Origin: UBA2199 sp964628035
GTDB taxonomy: Bacteria > Acidobacteriota > Aminicenantia > UBA2199
DNA length: 64,000 nt
Assembly (NCBI GenBank): GCA_964628035.1
Contig: CAZVPI010000008.1
Span: 62,001 to 126,000, forward strand
Direction: 5' to 3'
Positions 39,859-48,195 of the stretch are shown here, piece by piece. The notes below the pieces were generated by a model, which made no database searches, was not told the DNA's origin, and was given only the letters and a program-made list of their open reading frames with translations. The position numbers and the translations under genes are program-made. Positions within the stretch are counted from its first letter, which is position 1; every line of letters begins with the position of its first letter.

Positions 39859-41007
39859 TTACCGATCCAGAATCGCCTGCAGACAACGTTCAGCAGCGTG
39901 TCCGTCCCAGAGCTCGGGCCGCACGGGCTTGCGCTCCTCCGTCAGGGCCTTGCGGTATTCTGCCCGGATCCGCTCCACGTCGTTGCCGACCAGCACGCTG
40001 GCGCCGCCAAGCTCGCGCAGGGTCACCGGCCGCTCAGTATTCCAACGCAGAGTGAGGCAGGGGGTGCCCAGAACAGTACACTCTTCTTGCAGGCCGCCGC
40101 TGTCGGTCAGCAGCACACGGGCATCCATGTTCAGGCGCAGCATCTCGTGGTAGCCGATCGGGCGCAGCAGGATCATGCCGGCCGTTCCGCGCACCTTGTC
40201 CCATAGGCCGAATTCCTTCAGCCTCTTTTCCGAGCGGGGATGGACCGGCCAGACCAGGGGCATGCCGCCGGCGACCTCGGCGCAGAAGAAATCGACCAGC
40301 GGGCCCAGGACAGCCGGGTCATCCACGTTGGAGGGCCGGTGCAGGGTCATCAAAGTGTATTCACCATCGCGCAGGCCTCTCGCTTGCGAAGAGGCAGCAA
40401 CGAGCGCATTCCCTCTGCAGATCGCCCCGATGTCCAGGGCGGCGGCCCGGGAGCGGTTTGCCTCCAGCGTATCGATCATGATGTTGCCGACGAACACGAT
40501 CCGTTCCTCGGCCGCCCCCTCGCGGCGCAGGTTCTCCCCGGACATCCGGTCTGGGGTAAGTAACAGGTCGGCCAGGCGGTCGGTGACCAGGCGGTTGATC
40601 TCCTCGGGCATCGTCATGTCGCCCGAGCGCAGCCCCGCCTCGATGTGGCACAATCTGCCGCCCTCCTTCTTGGCGGTGACCGACCCGGCCAGGGTGGCGT
40701 TGACGTCGCCGACCACCACCACCCAGTCGGGCCGCTCCCGGCGCAGCACCTTCTCCAGGGCAATCATGGTCTGCCCCACCTGCTCGGCATGAGTCCCTGA
40801 GCCAACTCCGAGGTTGATGTCAGGGGCCGGGATCTGCAGCGACTGGAAGAAGGCCTCCGACATAGTCCCGTCATAATGTTGGCCGGTGTGGACCAGCATG
40901 TGCCCGACCTTGTCCGCGGCTCGGGCATTGTATTGGTTGAGCGCGTTAATGAACGGCGCAATTTTCATGAAGTTGGGCCTGGCGCCGATGACCGAGACGA
41001 TCTTCAT
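39859..41007 (-). CDS. wecB: UDP-N-acetylglucosamine 2-epimerase (non-hydrolysing)
   Basis: GT-B-fold epimerase that converts UDP-GlcNAc to UDP-ManNAc in the cytoplasm. The 382-residue product shows GARPNFMKIAPF at the start, HTGQHYD near 46, GDVNATLAGS near 105, the catalytic HIEAGLRSGDMTMPEE near 125, and LLTDSGGLQEECTVLG near 290. All key acids and histidines of the non-hydrolysing type are present. ATG 41007 overlaps the stop of the DUF354 gene (ATGA); the much longer upstream frame is a shadow of that gene. UDP-ManNAc or a derived uronic acid is therefore likely one of the building blocks of this glycan. Confidence 0.94.
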   Translation of the reverse strand: MKIVSVIGARPNFMKIAPFINALNQYNARAADKVGHMLVHTGQHYDGTMSEAFFQSLQIPAPDINLGVGSGTHAEQVGQTMIALEKVLRRERPDWVVVVGDVNATLAGSVTAKKEGGRLCHIEAGLRSGDMTMPEEINRLVTDRLADLLLTPDRMSGENLRREGAAEERIVFVGNIMIDTLEANRSRAAALDIGAICRGNALVAASSQARGLRDGEYTLMTLHRPSNVDDPAVLGPLVDFFCAEVAGGMPLVWPVHPRSEKRLKEFGLWDKVRGTAGMILLRPIGYHEMLRLNMDARVLLTDSGGLQEECTVLGTPCLTLRWNTERPVTLRELGGASVLVGNDVERIRAEYRKALTEERKPVRPELWDGHAAERCLQAILDR

Positions 41008-42071
41008 TTGAATTCCCCTTGAAACTGCGAGCCCTGCTTCATTTTGCTCGGGCTCTCCGGATAGTTCTCGATAAACCAGGCGAGTAGAGCGGTCAGGTCG
41101 ACCTTTTCCGAAAGCATCTTCTCTTTCCTGACCGCATGCCCTTCTTTCAGTCTGGGCGTCGCCAGCAGCTCCAGAGCCTTGCCCGTCACCCCACGGATAT
41201 CCCGGAAGCTGTACACCAATCCGTATTTTACCTCCTGCTCGCGGATGGTATGCACATCCTGGGGATTGAGGTAGATGGCGGGCGTGCCCAGCATGGCGCA
41301 TTCGGAGGCCATGGTCGCACCTTCGCCGACGTACAGGGTGGCGAACGCCAGGACGTCGTGTATCCTGTGTGGAGGGACTTTCAGCTGGAACTTCTTTAGT
41401 GGTTCAGGGAGATCTTCTTCCGAGGAGATGAATACCCTGGCGGCTTTTCCCAGCTCGGCCACCAAATCCACCTTCTCGCCGAAGCTGGCTCTCCGGCTGC
41501 CGAAGTCGTGGCTGGCATTCCAGGAGATGAAACGCAATACAACGTATTTCTCATCCTTCCCAACTTCAAGCTCATCGCGGATGCCCGGATCGGGAGAGTA
41601 TCGCTTCGGATGCAGGTAAGCCAGCTCTTGGTATCCGTCATAATGGAGTTCTTTTTTTCCCAACCGGGGATGAGGGAATGAACCGGTCAGGATGACACTT
41701 GTGAAAGGCCTGTAAAGGCGGACCTGTTCCATATTAAATGTGTCTTCGAGTGATATATGCGGCTTGCGCAGCAGCCAGGCAACGATGGCGCCGTACATGG
41801 AGGCGTTCAGGCACATGTCGGGCTTGAATCTCAATGCGACAAGGAAGGTCCTCCAGGTGAACCAGAACAGGCCCCAGATTTTCCCGATCCGGCTCCTGTA
41901 CGGTTTGCCGAAATTGACATACGGGAAGCCGTAGTGCTCCAGCAACTGAATCGTGACTTCTTTGTCCCGGGTAGTGAACAGGACTTCCGATCCCTTTTCG
42001 ATGAAGATCTTGGCCAGATGCCTAAAATAATGGACGTGCGCCGGATGGCCGATGTCGATCAGCAGTCTCAT
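41004..42071 (-). CDS. DUF354 family glycosyltransferase-like protein
   Basis: A 355-residue protein of the DUF354 family, a GT-B-like fold. Family marks are the opening LIDIGHPAHVHYFRHLA, GFPYVNFGK, then a central LRFISWNASHDFG and VGEGATMASECAMLGTPAIYL near 250, which corresponds to the nucleotide-sugar-binding glycine and acid of GT-B enzymes. DUF354 genes are regularly found next to wecB in polysaccharide clusters, as here (ATGA overlap). The reaction is not established, but glycosyl transfer is likely. Confidence 0.88.
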   Translation of the reverse strand: MRLLIDIGHPAHVHYFRHLAKIFIEKGSEVLFTTRDKEVTIQLLEHYGFPYVNFGKPYRSRIGKIWGLFWFTWRTFLVALRFKPDMCLNASMYGAIVAWLLRKPHISLEDTFNMEQVRLYRPFTSVILTGSFPHPRLGKKELHYDGYQELAYLHPKRYSPDPGIRDELEVGKDEKYVVLRFISWNASHDFGSRRASFGEKVDLVAELGKAARVFISSEEDLPEPLKKFQLKVPPHRIHDVLAFATLYVGEGATMASECAMLGTPAIYLNPQDVHTIREQEVKYGLVYSFRDIRGVTGKALELLATPRLKEGHAVRKEKMLSEKVDLTALLAWFIENYPESPSKMKQGSQFQGEFK

Positions 42072-42074
42072 GCC

Positions 42075-43082
42075 CTATCCCCTGATCCTCCGCCAGAACC
42101 AGAAGCCGAGCTTGGCCATCGTCATCACCTGGGGCCGGTGGACCTTCATGAACCGCCCCGTTTCCACCAGTTCCCCTCCATACTGCATCTTGAAATCCCG
42201 GACTCCATAATCCTTCCCCGGCTTTCCCGCCCCCATCCAATCGTAAACCGCGAATCCGTTCTCGATCGCCCAGCGCATGACCTCGAAATGAAAAAGGTCG
42301 GTCGGCCTTGCCTGGAGCAGCCGCGGGTCATCCGGACCGCCGATGTAGAAGGGGCGGAGGACCTGCTTGTCGAGCAGGGCGACCATGACGATGACCGGCT
42401 CGCCGTCCTTCGTCAGGGCGAACCATCGCAGCGACCCGGCCAGTTTTTCCTGCAACGCGGCGAAGAAAGCCTTGTCCGGGATCGGCAGGCGGATGCGGCG
42501 ATAGGTTTTCACCAGCAGCCGGTAGAAGATGTCGAGATACCTGGCATCGGTCGCCGCGTCGAAGCCGAATCCCTGTCCCCTGGCCTTGTTGATCCCGCGC
42601 CGGCGGTTGCTCTTGATCCCCCGCCAGAACTCCTCCATGCCGACGGACAAATCCACCAGTATGTTCAGGTGCTCCTCATAGGCGAAGCCGTTGGCTTCGT
42701 ACGGCCTTCTCTGCTCGGGCCGCAGGCGATGAAAATTCCGGACCTGGGTGTAGACCGCTTTGCCCTTCACCGCTTCGTTGTAGTGCCGTAGCAATTCAGC
42801 AGTCACTTCCCCGCCATCCGCCAGCGGCCCGCCCCAGATGATCGACCTGGCGCTCAGCCTTCCCAGCAGGCCGTCGGCTTCCCTCTGCACCGCGGCCAGA
42901 AGGATTCCCTTCAGGTCTTCTCCGTCGAAGGCGGCGATGGCCAGGGGGAAATATCGGGGAGTCGCCTGGTAGACGGCGAACATGCGCGGAGTGTGCAGGA
43001 CGCTCCCCTGGGCATGTTCCTGGACAAAACATTCCCATTGCCGGCGGTCGATGTAGTTCTCATTGATGACGATCCGATACAT
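42075..43082 (-). CDS. FemAB-like acyl/aminoacyl transferase, copy A
   Basis: A 335-residue protein with the double-GNAT fold of the FemAB family. Visible parts: VLHTPRMFAVYQATP near residue 30, FWRGIKSNRRRGINKARGQG near 155 (the basic motif that marks FemAB/lipid II transferases), then FFAALQEKLAG and, in the second GNAT half, LFHFEVMRWAIENGFAVYDW near 270. FemAB enzymes add amino acids from aminoacyl-tRNA, while relatives in glycan clusters may use other acyl donors. Two relatives lie at 53598 and 60225. Located between the DUF354 gene (3 bp) and a GT4 gene (11 bp), it probably decorates the same glycan. Confidence 0.86.
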   Translation of the reverse strand: MYRIVINENYIDRRQWECFVQEHAQGSVLHTPRMFAVYQATPRYFPLAIAAFDGEDLKGILLAAVQREADGLLGRLSARSIIWGGPLADGGEVTAELLRHYNEAVKGKAVYTQVRNFHRLRPEQRRPYEANGFAYEEHLNILVDLSVGMEEFWRGIKSNRRRGINKARGQGFGFDAATDARYLDIFYRLLVKTYRRIRLPIPDKAFFAALQEKLAGSLRWFALTKDGEPVIVMVALLDKQVLRPFYIGGPDDPRLLQARPTDLFHFEVMRWAIENGFAVYDWMGAGKPGKDYGVRDFKMQYGGELVETGRFMKVHRPQVMTMAKLGFWFWRRIRG

Positions 43083-43093
43083 CCGGTTAAATA

Positions 43094-44020
43094 CTATTTC
43101 TCGATGACATCCTGATAAAGTTGGACAATCCTTTTGGCAACCGATACGCTGTCCAGTCCCAGCTCGATCAATCTTTCCCGCCCTCTTGTTCTCCTTCCGA
43201 ATTTCAGCGCCAATTGAAGCTTGCTAGCGACGTCCCCTGGATCAAATGAAGTCAAATAGCATCCCTCTGTGTCGCCGATGATCCATCGGATGTCGCCGAC
43301 GTCCGTGGCAACGATCGGGCAGTTGCAGGCCATGGCCTCCTTGATTACATTGGGGGATCCTTCATAGCGTGAGGTCAGCAGGAGTACGTCTGCTGCATTC
43401 ATGATATCTGGCATAGATTCATGGGATAGTCCAGAAATGACATGCAACTCGACTCTGTCTCGCTTAAGTAAATCGTAAGCGCAACGCGCTAAGTCGAAGT
43501 TTTTCTCATCGCGACCAGGATCGCCCACGAAGATCACATGCTTTCCGGAGGCAAATCCGGAATTTGCCCGAGCCTCGTTCTCGGCCAGGGGCCGAAAGGA
43601 TTCCATGTCAATCCCGTTTGGTATCACCGCGGCCGAGCGGATTCCGAGCACCGCTTTCATCTCCTCCGATTTCACAATCAACGCGGACCAACGCCCTTTG
43701 GCGAGACGGCGGAGCCAGTATCGCTCCACCTTTCCGCGCAGGACATCGCTGCCCATAAGGGAAACGATTAGCGGCCTGGCTCCGGCCAGGGTCGCAGCAA
43801 AAGAGGAAAGGGAGTAATGGGCATGAATGACATCGAAACGATTCAGCCGCAAATAGCGGCGCAGGGCAAATACGCTTCGTATATACCCCCCTCTCCCTTT
43901 GCCCCGGATGGGAAAATATTCCACTTCGACTCCAGCGTCTTTTAACGAATCGCCTTGGCGGGAAACCAAAGGTGAGAGGAGACCTTTCACGGTCTCCCTG
44001 GCAACAAATAGTACTCTCAC
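43094..44020 (-). CDS. Glycosyltransferase family 4
   Basis: Retaining GT-B glycosyltransferase, 308 residues, somewhat short for GT4. The N-terminal domain has HAHYSLSSFAATLAG near residue 65 and SLMGSDVL near 88. The C-terminal domain has VIFVGDPGRDEKNFDLA near 165 and the EX7E region, TSRYEGSPNVIKEAMACNCPIVATDVGDI, near 222-250. The sugar used is unknown. It lies inside the minus-strand operon, 20 bp after the ATP-grasp gene. Confidence 0.9.
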   Translation of the reverse strand: MRVLFVARETVKGLLSPLVSRQGDSLKDAGVEVEYFPIRGKGRGGYIRSVFALRRYLRLNRFDVIHAHYSLSSFAATLAGARPLIVSLMGSDVLRGKVERYWLRRLAKGRWSALIVKSEEMKAVLGIRSAAVIPNGIDMESFRPLAENEARANSGFASGKHVIFVGDPGRDEKNFDLARCAYDLLKRDRVELHVISGLSHESMPDIMNAADVLLLTSRYEGSPNVIKEAMACNCPIVATDVGDIRWIIGDTEGCYLTSFDPGDVASKLQLALKFGRRTRGRERLIELGLDSVSVAKRIVQLYQDVIEK

Positions 44021-44040
44021 TCCGTTCCTTAACTCATCGC

Positions 44041-45120
44041 TTACTCGCCGAGAAGGTTGCCATGGCCGAGCAGTTCGATGACATGCCGAATCCTGAGATC
44101 GAAAGAATTATTGCGGTTGAATGTGCCAGGCTCGAATTTCCATTCCCCGTCATGCTGGACGTACCGCCCGCCGATGCCGTCGATGATCATCTGGTGCTCG
44201 GGGTGGATGAAGCCGAAGAAGCACTGCAACTCGTTCACGTAGAGGCGCCGGTCACGGTCGACGAAGATGTCGATGGCCTGGCTCAGGAATCCCCTCTTGT
44301 CGGTGACGTGCTTCATGAAGTCGAGGATCTCCCGCGGCGGCCCCCCCCAGTCGATGCCGCCGCCGCCGCTGAAGATGGCGCCGCGGCGCTGCTTCTTGTG
44401 GGCGAAGAACGACTCGCCGATGCGCACCGTCCGCCACTCCTCGGCCACATCGATGTAGTCTTGGAGGATCACATGCCACCGTTGCGGATCGATCGTGCCC
44501 ACGGTGTGTCGTCTCTTCAGGTAGGCCAAGAACCCGGGTATGTCGCCGATCCGCCCAAGGATCCTGGACTTCAGTTTCCCCTTGCGCAGGTTCGGCAGCC
44601 ATTTCCGGGCGATGCCCCGCTGTGAAAAAGCGCGCGCCACGTATTTTTTTAGTTCGGCGTCATTGCGCAGGATCTGGATCCCCGAACCGGCGGCCCCGAT
44701 AGCGGTTTTCCCGACCAGGGGGAATGAGCAAGTTTCCCGGAAGCGCTCAATCTCCTCTCGGTCATAAAAAACATGCGTCTTGGCATGGGGAACCTGATTG
44801 GCCTCGAGCCAGTAGGCCAGCATGCGCTTGTTTTCGTAGATCAGGACTTCTTCGAAGGTCGGGTAGATCATTTTGTTCAGGATATTGCGGATGACATACA
44901 GGCGTTCATCGTACATCTGCTTGAAGTAGCCCACGGCCCCGGGCGGACGCGTCAGGTAGCAGTCGCAATCGCTGCTCATGACTTTTTTAAGCCAGTCGCT
45001 TTTCGACAGGTCGATCACGTCCACACGAATGTCATATGGCGCTTCGCGGATGGCCTGGAGCCATTCCAGGTGGTCGTCCGGGCTTTCGTTTTTCAAAACG
45101 ACGAAGTGATATTTCTTCAT
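44041..45120 (-). CDS. ATP-grasp enzyme
   Basis: A 359-residue protein with an ATP-grasp core: ENKRMLAYWLEANQVPHAKT near residue 95, FPLVGKTAIGAAGSGI near 133 (the P-loop-like glycine lysine strand), VILQDYI near 213, and VNELQCFFGFIHPE near 300 (the metal-binding acids and asparagine). Enzymes of this kind make carboxylate-amine or thiol bonds using ATP. Between an asparagine-synthase-like gene (1 bp away) and FemAB genes, attachment of an amino acid to a sugar acid is an attractive guess, but the substrate is not shown by the sequence. The ATG nearly abuts the stop of the upstream gene. Confidence 0.82.
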   Translation of the reverse strand: MKKYHFVVLKNESPDDHLEWLQAIREAPYDIRVDVIDLSKSDWLKKVMSSDCDCYLTRPPGAVGYFKQMYDERLYVIRNILNKMIYPTFEEVLIYENKRMLAYWLEANQVPHAKTHVFYDREEIERFRETCSFPLVGKTAIGAAGSGIQILRNDAELKKYVARAFSQRGIARKWLPNLRKGKLKSRILGRIGDIPGFLAYLKRRHTVGTIDPQRWHVILQDYIDVAEEWRTVRIGESFFAHKKQRRGAIFSGGGGIDWGGPPREILDFMKHVTDKRGFLSQAIDIFVDRDRRLYVNELQCFFGFIHPEHQMIIDGIGGRYVQHDGEWKFEPGTFNRNNSFDLRIRHVIELLGHGNLLGE

Positions 45121-45121
45121 C

Positions 45122-46867
45122 TCATTTCACGAATTCCTTGATGATGTAATCGATGTTGATCAAGTTGGTGAAATCGTGCCAGTACCCTTCCTCCTGGCCG
45201 TGAACGGGCCTTGCCAGGTCGTTCCGATAGCGCTCCATGTCGACAAATTGCTTTGATTCCTCCGAAAACCCCTCAATGCTTTTCCAGGAAAAATCGGCGA
45301 TCCACTTCCGGTATGGGAAGGAGGGAGTCCCGTTTTTCAGGAACATGTAGCGATAGGTCCTCTTCAGGAGCAGGAGGATCTTGCTGCCCAGGTACTCGCG
45401 CGCCGAATAGAATCCCCTCTTGCCGTAGGCGATATTTGACAGCTGGGGGGCCAGGAGATGGGTTACGCCCAGGCGCAGGTTCTGCCGCCAGTTCTCCAGC
45501 AGGTGGCCCCGTTCGGGGACGTAGTCGCCCAGGGGCATGTGGAACGGCGACGAGAAGATCGCCTCCAGCCAGTCGATGTCCATGAAGGGGCAGGCGACGT
45601 ACTTCAGCCGCTTCATGTACAGGTTCATGTCCTGGGTGTGGTGCAGGGCGGCGTCCACGTAGAACTCGACGTGAAAATGGCCGTGTTTTCCCTTTTGCTG
45701 GATGAAGGGCTGGGCGGCGAGGATGGAGTGCACTTCGTCCAGGTCCGTCTCCCCCGCTTTGAAATGCCGCTCCCGCAGTATCCTGCGCATCGTCTCCTTG
45801 TTGCCCGACTCGTCGCCCGGCCGCCACAGCCGGAACAGCTTGGAGATGATGTAGTCGTGGTAGGCGACCCCCTGGATGTACTCGCCGCCCATGTCGCCGA
45901 CCAGGATCAGCTCGTTGGCCGGGTTGCTCTCCATCTCCCTCTCGATTGCGTCGAGGCGGTGGGCGCGGTGGATGTGCAGCAGCGAGCTGCCGAGGGCGAT
46001 GACCTCTTTTCCGCGCCTCGCGAACCAGTCGGCGCCCGGCTCGCCGACGGAGTGGCAGTGGTAGTTCAAATTCCGGCTTGCGGCGACCTTGCTGGCGGTC
46101 ATGGCGTCGAGAGAGCGCGGGTCGCCGAAGGTGAAGGCATTGGGCCGGATGCCCAGGCTCAGCAGTGCGGCCAGGATCATGCGGCTGTCCATGCCGCCGG
46201 TGAGGGTCACGGTCAGGGCCGACGGCTTTAGGTATTCCACGTGGCGACCGATGATGCCCCGCCAAACATCGGCTAGTTCGGCGATGGAGATCTTTCTCTC
46301 CTTCAGGCTCAGCAGCTCGTCCGGGAGCCAGTAGCGGTCGATCTTGAGCGAGCCGTTGAAACGGACGGCCGTCGCCGGCCCGCTGGCCTCCACGGAGCGG
46401 AACAGGGTGGTGCCGGCGATGAAATGGGTCATCAAACAGAACAATGCCGCCCGCTCCGCGTCGGCCCGGAGCCTGACCGCGCCGGCGATGAGGGACAGCT
46501 CGCCGGCGATCAGGAAGCCGCCGCCATCCTGGTGGATGAAAAATTTCTTGATGCTGTGGTGGTCGTTGAAGAGGAAAAATCCCTGTTCGCTGACGAGCAG
46601 GATCACGAAGATTCCCTTGACGAAATCGATGAGACCCGGCCCCTTCTCGGCGAAAAGACGCCGGATCAACTCCTCGTTCTTCAGCGGACGGCATTCCGCG
46701 GGGCAGGATTCCCTGGGCAGGACGTAGCCGTCGATGCCGATGCGCAGGCCTTCAGCGGGGAAGGCCTTGAGGAAATCACCGTCGAAGTGGACGGTGAACC
46801 CCTTGTGCTGCCGCTGGTTTTGGCAGGGATTCGCCAGCCTCATGTTCGTGATCAGCCAGCGGCTCAT
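45122..46867 (-). CDS. Asparagine-synthase-like amidotransferase lacking the glutaminase cysteine
   Basis: A 581-residue protein. The C-terminal two thirds have the PP-loop synthetase fold of AsnB: TVTLTGGMDSRMILAALLS near residue 222 (the ATP pyrophosphatase loop) and VGDMGGEYIQG near 325. The N-terminal third keeps the glutaminase-like fold (FNDHHSIKKFF, then IAGELSLIAG) but begins MSRW, so the catalytic Cys-2 of class II glutaminases is absent. It would need ammonia or another amine donor, or it may act as a non-glutamine-dependent ligase. In O-antigen loci such proteins amidate uronic acids (as proposed for WbpS). It overlaps the GT4 gene upstream by 4 bp. Confidence 0.85.
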   Translation of the reverse strand: MSRWLITNMRLANPCQNQRQHKGFTVHFDGDFLKAFPAEGLRIGIDGYVLPRESCPAECRPLKNEELIRRLFAEKGPGLIDFVKGIFVILLVSEQGFFLFNDHHSIKKFFIHQDGGGFLIAGELSLIAGAVRLRADAERAALFCLMTHFIAGTTLFRSVEASGPATAVRFNGSLKIDRYWLPDELLSLKERKISIAELADVWRGIIGRHVEYLKPSALTVTLTGGMDSRMILAALLSLGIRPNAFTFGDPRSLDAMTASKVAASRNLNYHCHSVGEPGADWFARRGKEVIALGSSLLHIHRAHRLDAIEREMESNPANELILVGDMGGEYIQGVAYHDYIISKLFRLWRPGDESGNKETMRRILRERHFKAGETDLDEVHSILAAQPFIQQKGKHGHFHVEFYVDAALHHTQDMNLYMKRLKYVACPFMDIDWLEAIFSSPFHMPLGDYVPERGHLLENWRQNLRLGVTHLLAPQLSNIAYGKRGFYSAREYLGSKILLLLKRTYRYMFLKNGTPSFPYRKWIADFSWKSIEGFSEESKQFVDMERYRNDLARPVHGQEEGYWHDFTNLINIDYIIKEFVK

Positions 46868-48195
46868 CGGGCGGCTTCCGGGGTCCGGCCGGCGGGGCTT
46901 TCCTCCCCCATCGGTTCGCCGGGGGGCGCCAGTGTCGCCAGGGCGGCCACGATCTTTTCGGCGTTGGCCTGCTTGGAAAACCGGGCGGCGGCGATGGCGC
47001 TGTTCTTAGCCCGCACGGCGAAGCTGAAACCGCAGCCGCGGGCGGCCCGGAGCATCTCCTCGACGTCGTGGCCCACGATGCAGCCCAGCCGGTTGTCCCG
47101 GATGAAGTCCGAGTAGTCGCCGATGTGGTCCGAGGCCATGACCGGCAGCCCGGCCAGCAGGTATTCCGCGAGCTTGGTGGGCGACGAGACGCGGTTGGTC
47201 ATGATATCGTCTCTGAGGATTATGCCCAGGTCGGCCGCGTTCAGGAAGGCGTTGATCTCGCGGGGATCATGGACGAAGCGGATCATGATCCTATCGGCGG
47301 GTAATGAGTGCCGGTTCTGCAACTCCCTGGCCATGGCCGTGTCGGGCGTCAGGCAGATAAAATGGTGGTCCGCGTTCTGGGCGATGAAGTGTAAGGCGAA
47401 TTCGAAGACCAAGTCTTTCTTGTGATACTTGTTCTTCAGGCGGCCGGTATAGATCAGAATCCTCTTTCCCTCCAGGCCCAGATGCTTTCTTTTCTCCTCC
47501 CCCAGTTCCGGATCGGGGAAGAATAGATTTTCGTCGGCGGCGCCCGGTACGACGCAAATCTTGCCCGCTTGCTCCGTGCAGCCGGGCAGGCCCAACAAGT
47601 AATCTTTCAGTGGTTGCGATACGCAAAAGACCAAGTCGGCCGCCTTCAGCATGGCCGCGTCCCGCTGCACGAAGCGGTTGTATGCCTGGATCATCCCCGG
47701 ATCCCGGACCTCCCCGAGCGAGTCGTAGCCCAGCGAATTCAGGTACTCCTCGGGCGAGGCGCCCCGGTAATCGAAGACGAGGCGTACTCTGTCATCGATT
47801 CGCCTCAGCCTAGCGAATGTATCATAATTGACCGAGGCCCGGCTCTGAAGGACGGCCATGGCCTTCTCGTCACGTCCGATCCTGGAGGCGATGAGCCGCC
47901 GAATCCTCCAAGTTTTGATGAGTGGCGAGAATGGATCCATGCGGTCCAGGGACCTCAAGGTGACAGCCTGATGGATCTCCCCTTGCAGCCGTTTGCGATA
48001 TTCACTCACGACGGCACGTTGCCGGCCGCCGTGGCGGACCAGGTACGGGATCGACGGACAGGAGAGGATGTCGTAGACGATCCCCTTTCCCTGCAGCACC
48101 TCGATCCAGTTCTGCACCTGGCTCCTCAGGATGGGATTGTCCAGGATGCCGGTCACGTAGAGGTAGTACCTGTTCAGGTGGCTTTCGGCATGCAT
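46864..48195 (-). CDS. Glycosyltransferase family 4
   Basis: GT-B glycosyltransferase of 443 residues. C-terminal signatures are ILIYTGRLKNKYHKKDLVFE near residue 250, and a late donor region with DLGIILRDDIMTNRVSSPTKLAEYLLAGLPVMAS near 330-365, which has the EX7E-like acids in relaxed form. The N-terminal domain is larger than usual (about 220 residues). ATG 48195 is chosen because it overlaps the stop of the heparinase-like gene by one base (TGATG). The sugar is unknown. Confidence 0.87.
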   Translation of the reverse strand: MHAESHLNRYYLYVTGILDNPILRSQVQNWIEVLQGKGIVYDILSCPSIPYLVRHGGRQRAVVSEYRKRLQGEIHQAVTLRSLDRMDPFSPLIKTWRIRRLIASRIGRDEKAMAVLQSRASVNYDTFARLRRIDDRVRLVFDYRGASPEEYLNSLGYDSLGEVRDPGMIQAYNRFVQRDAAMLKAADLVFCVSQPLKDYLLGLPGCTEQAGKICVVPGAADENLFFPDPELGEEKRKHLGLEGKRILIYTGRLKNKYHKKDLVFEFALHFIAQNADHHFICLTPDTAMARELQNRHSLPADRIMIRFVHDPREINAFLNAADLGIILRDDIMTNRVSSPTKLAEYLLAGLPVMASDHIGDYSDFIRDNRLGCIVGHDVEEMLRAARGCGFSFAVRAKNSAIAAARFSKQANAEKIVAALATLAPPGEPMGEESPAGRTPEAAR

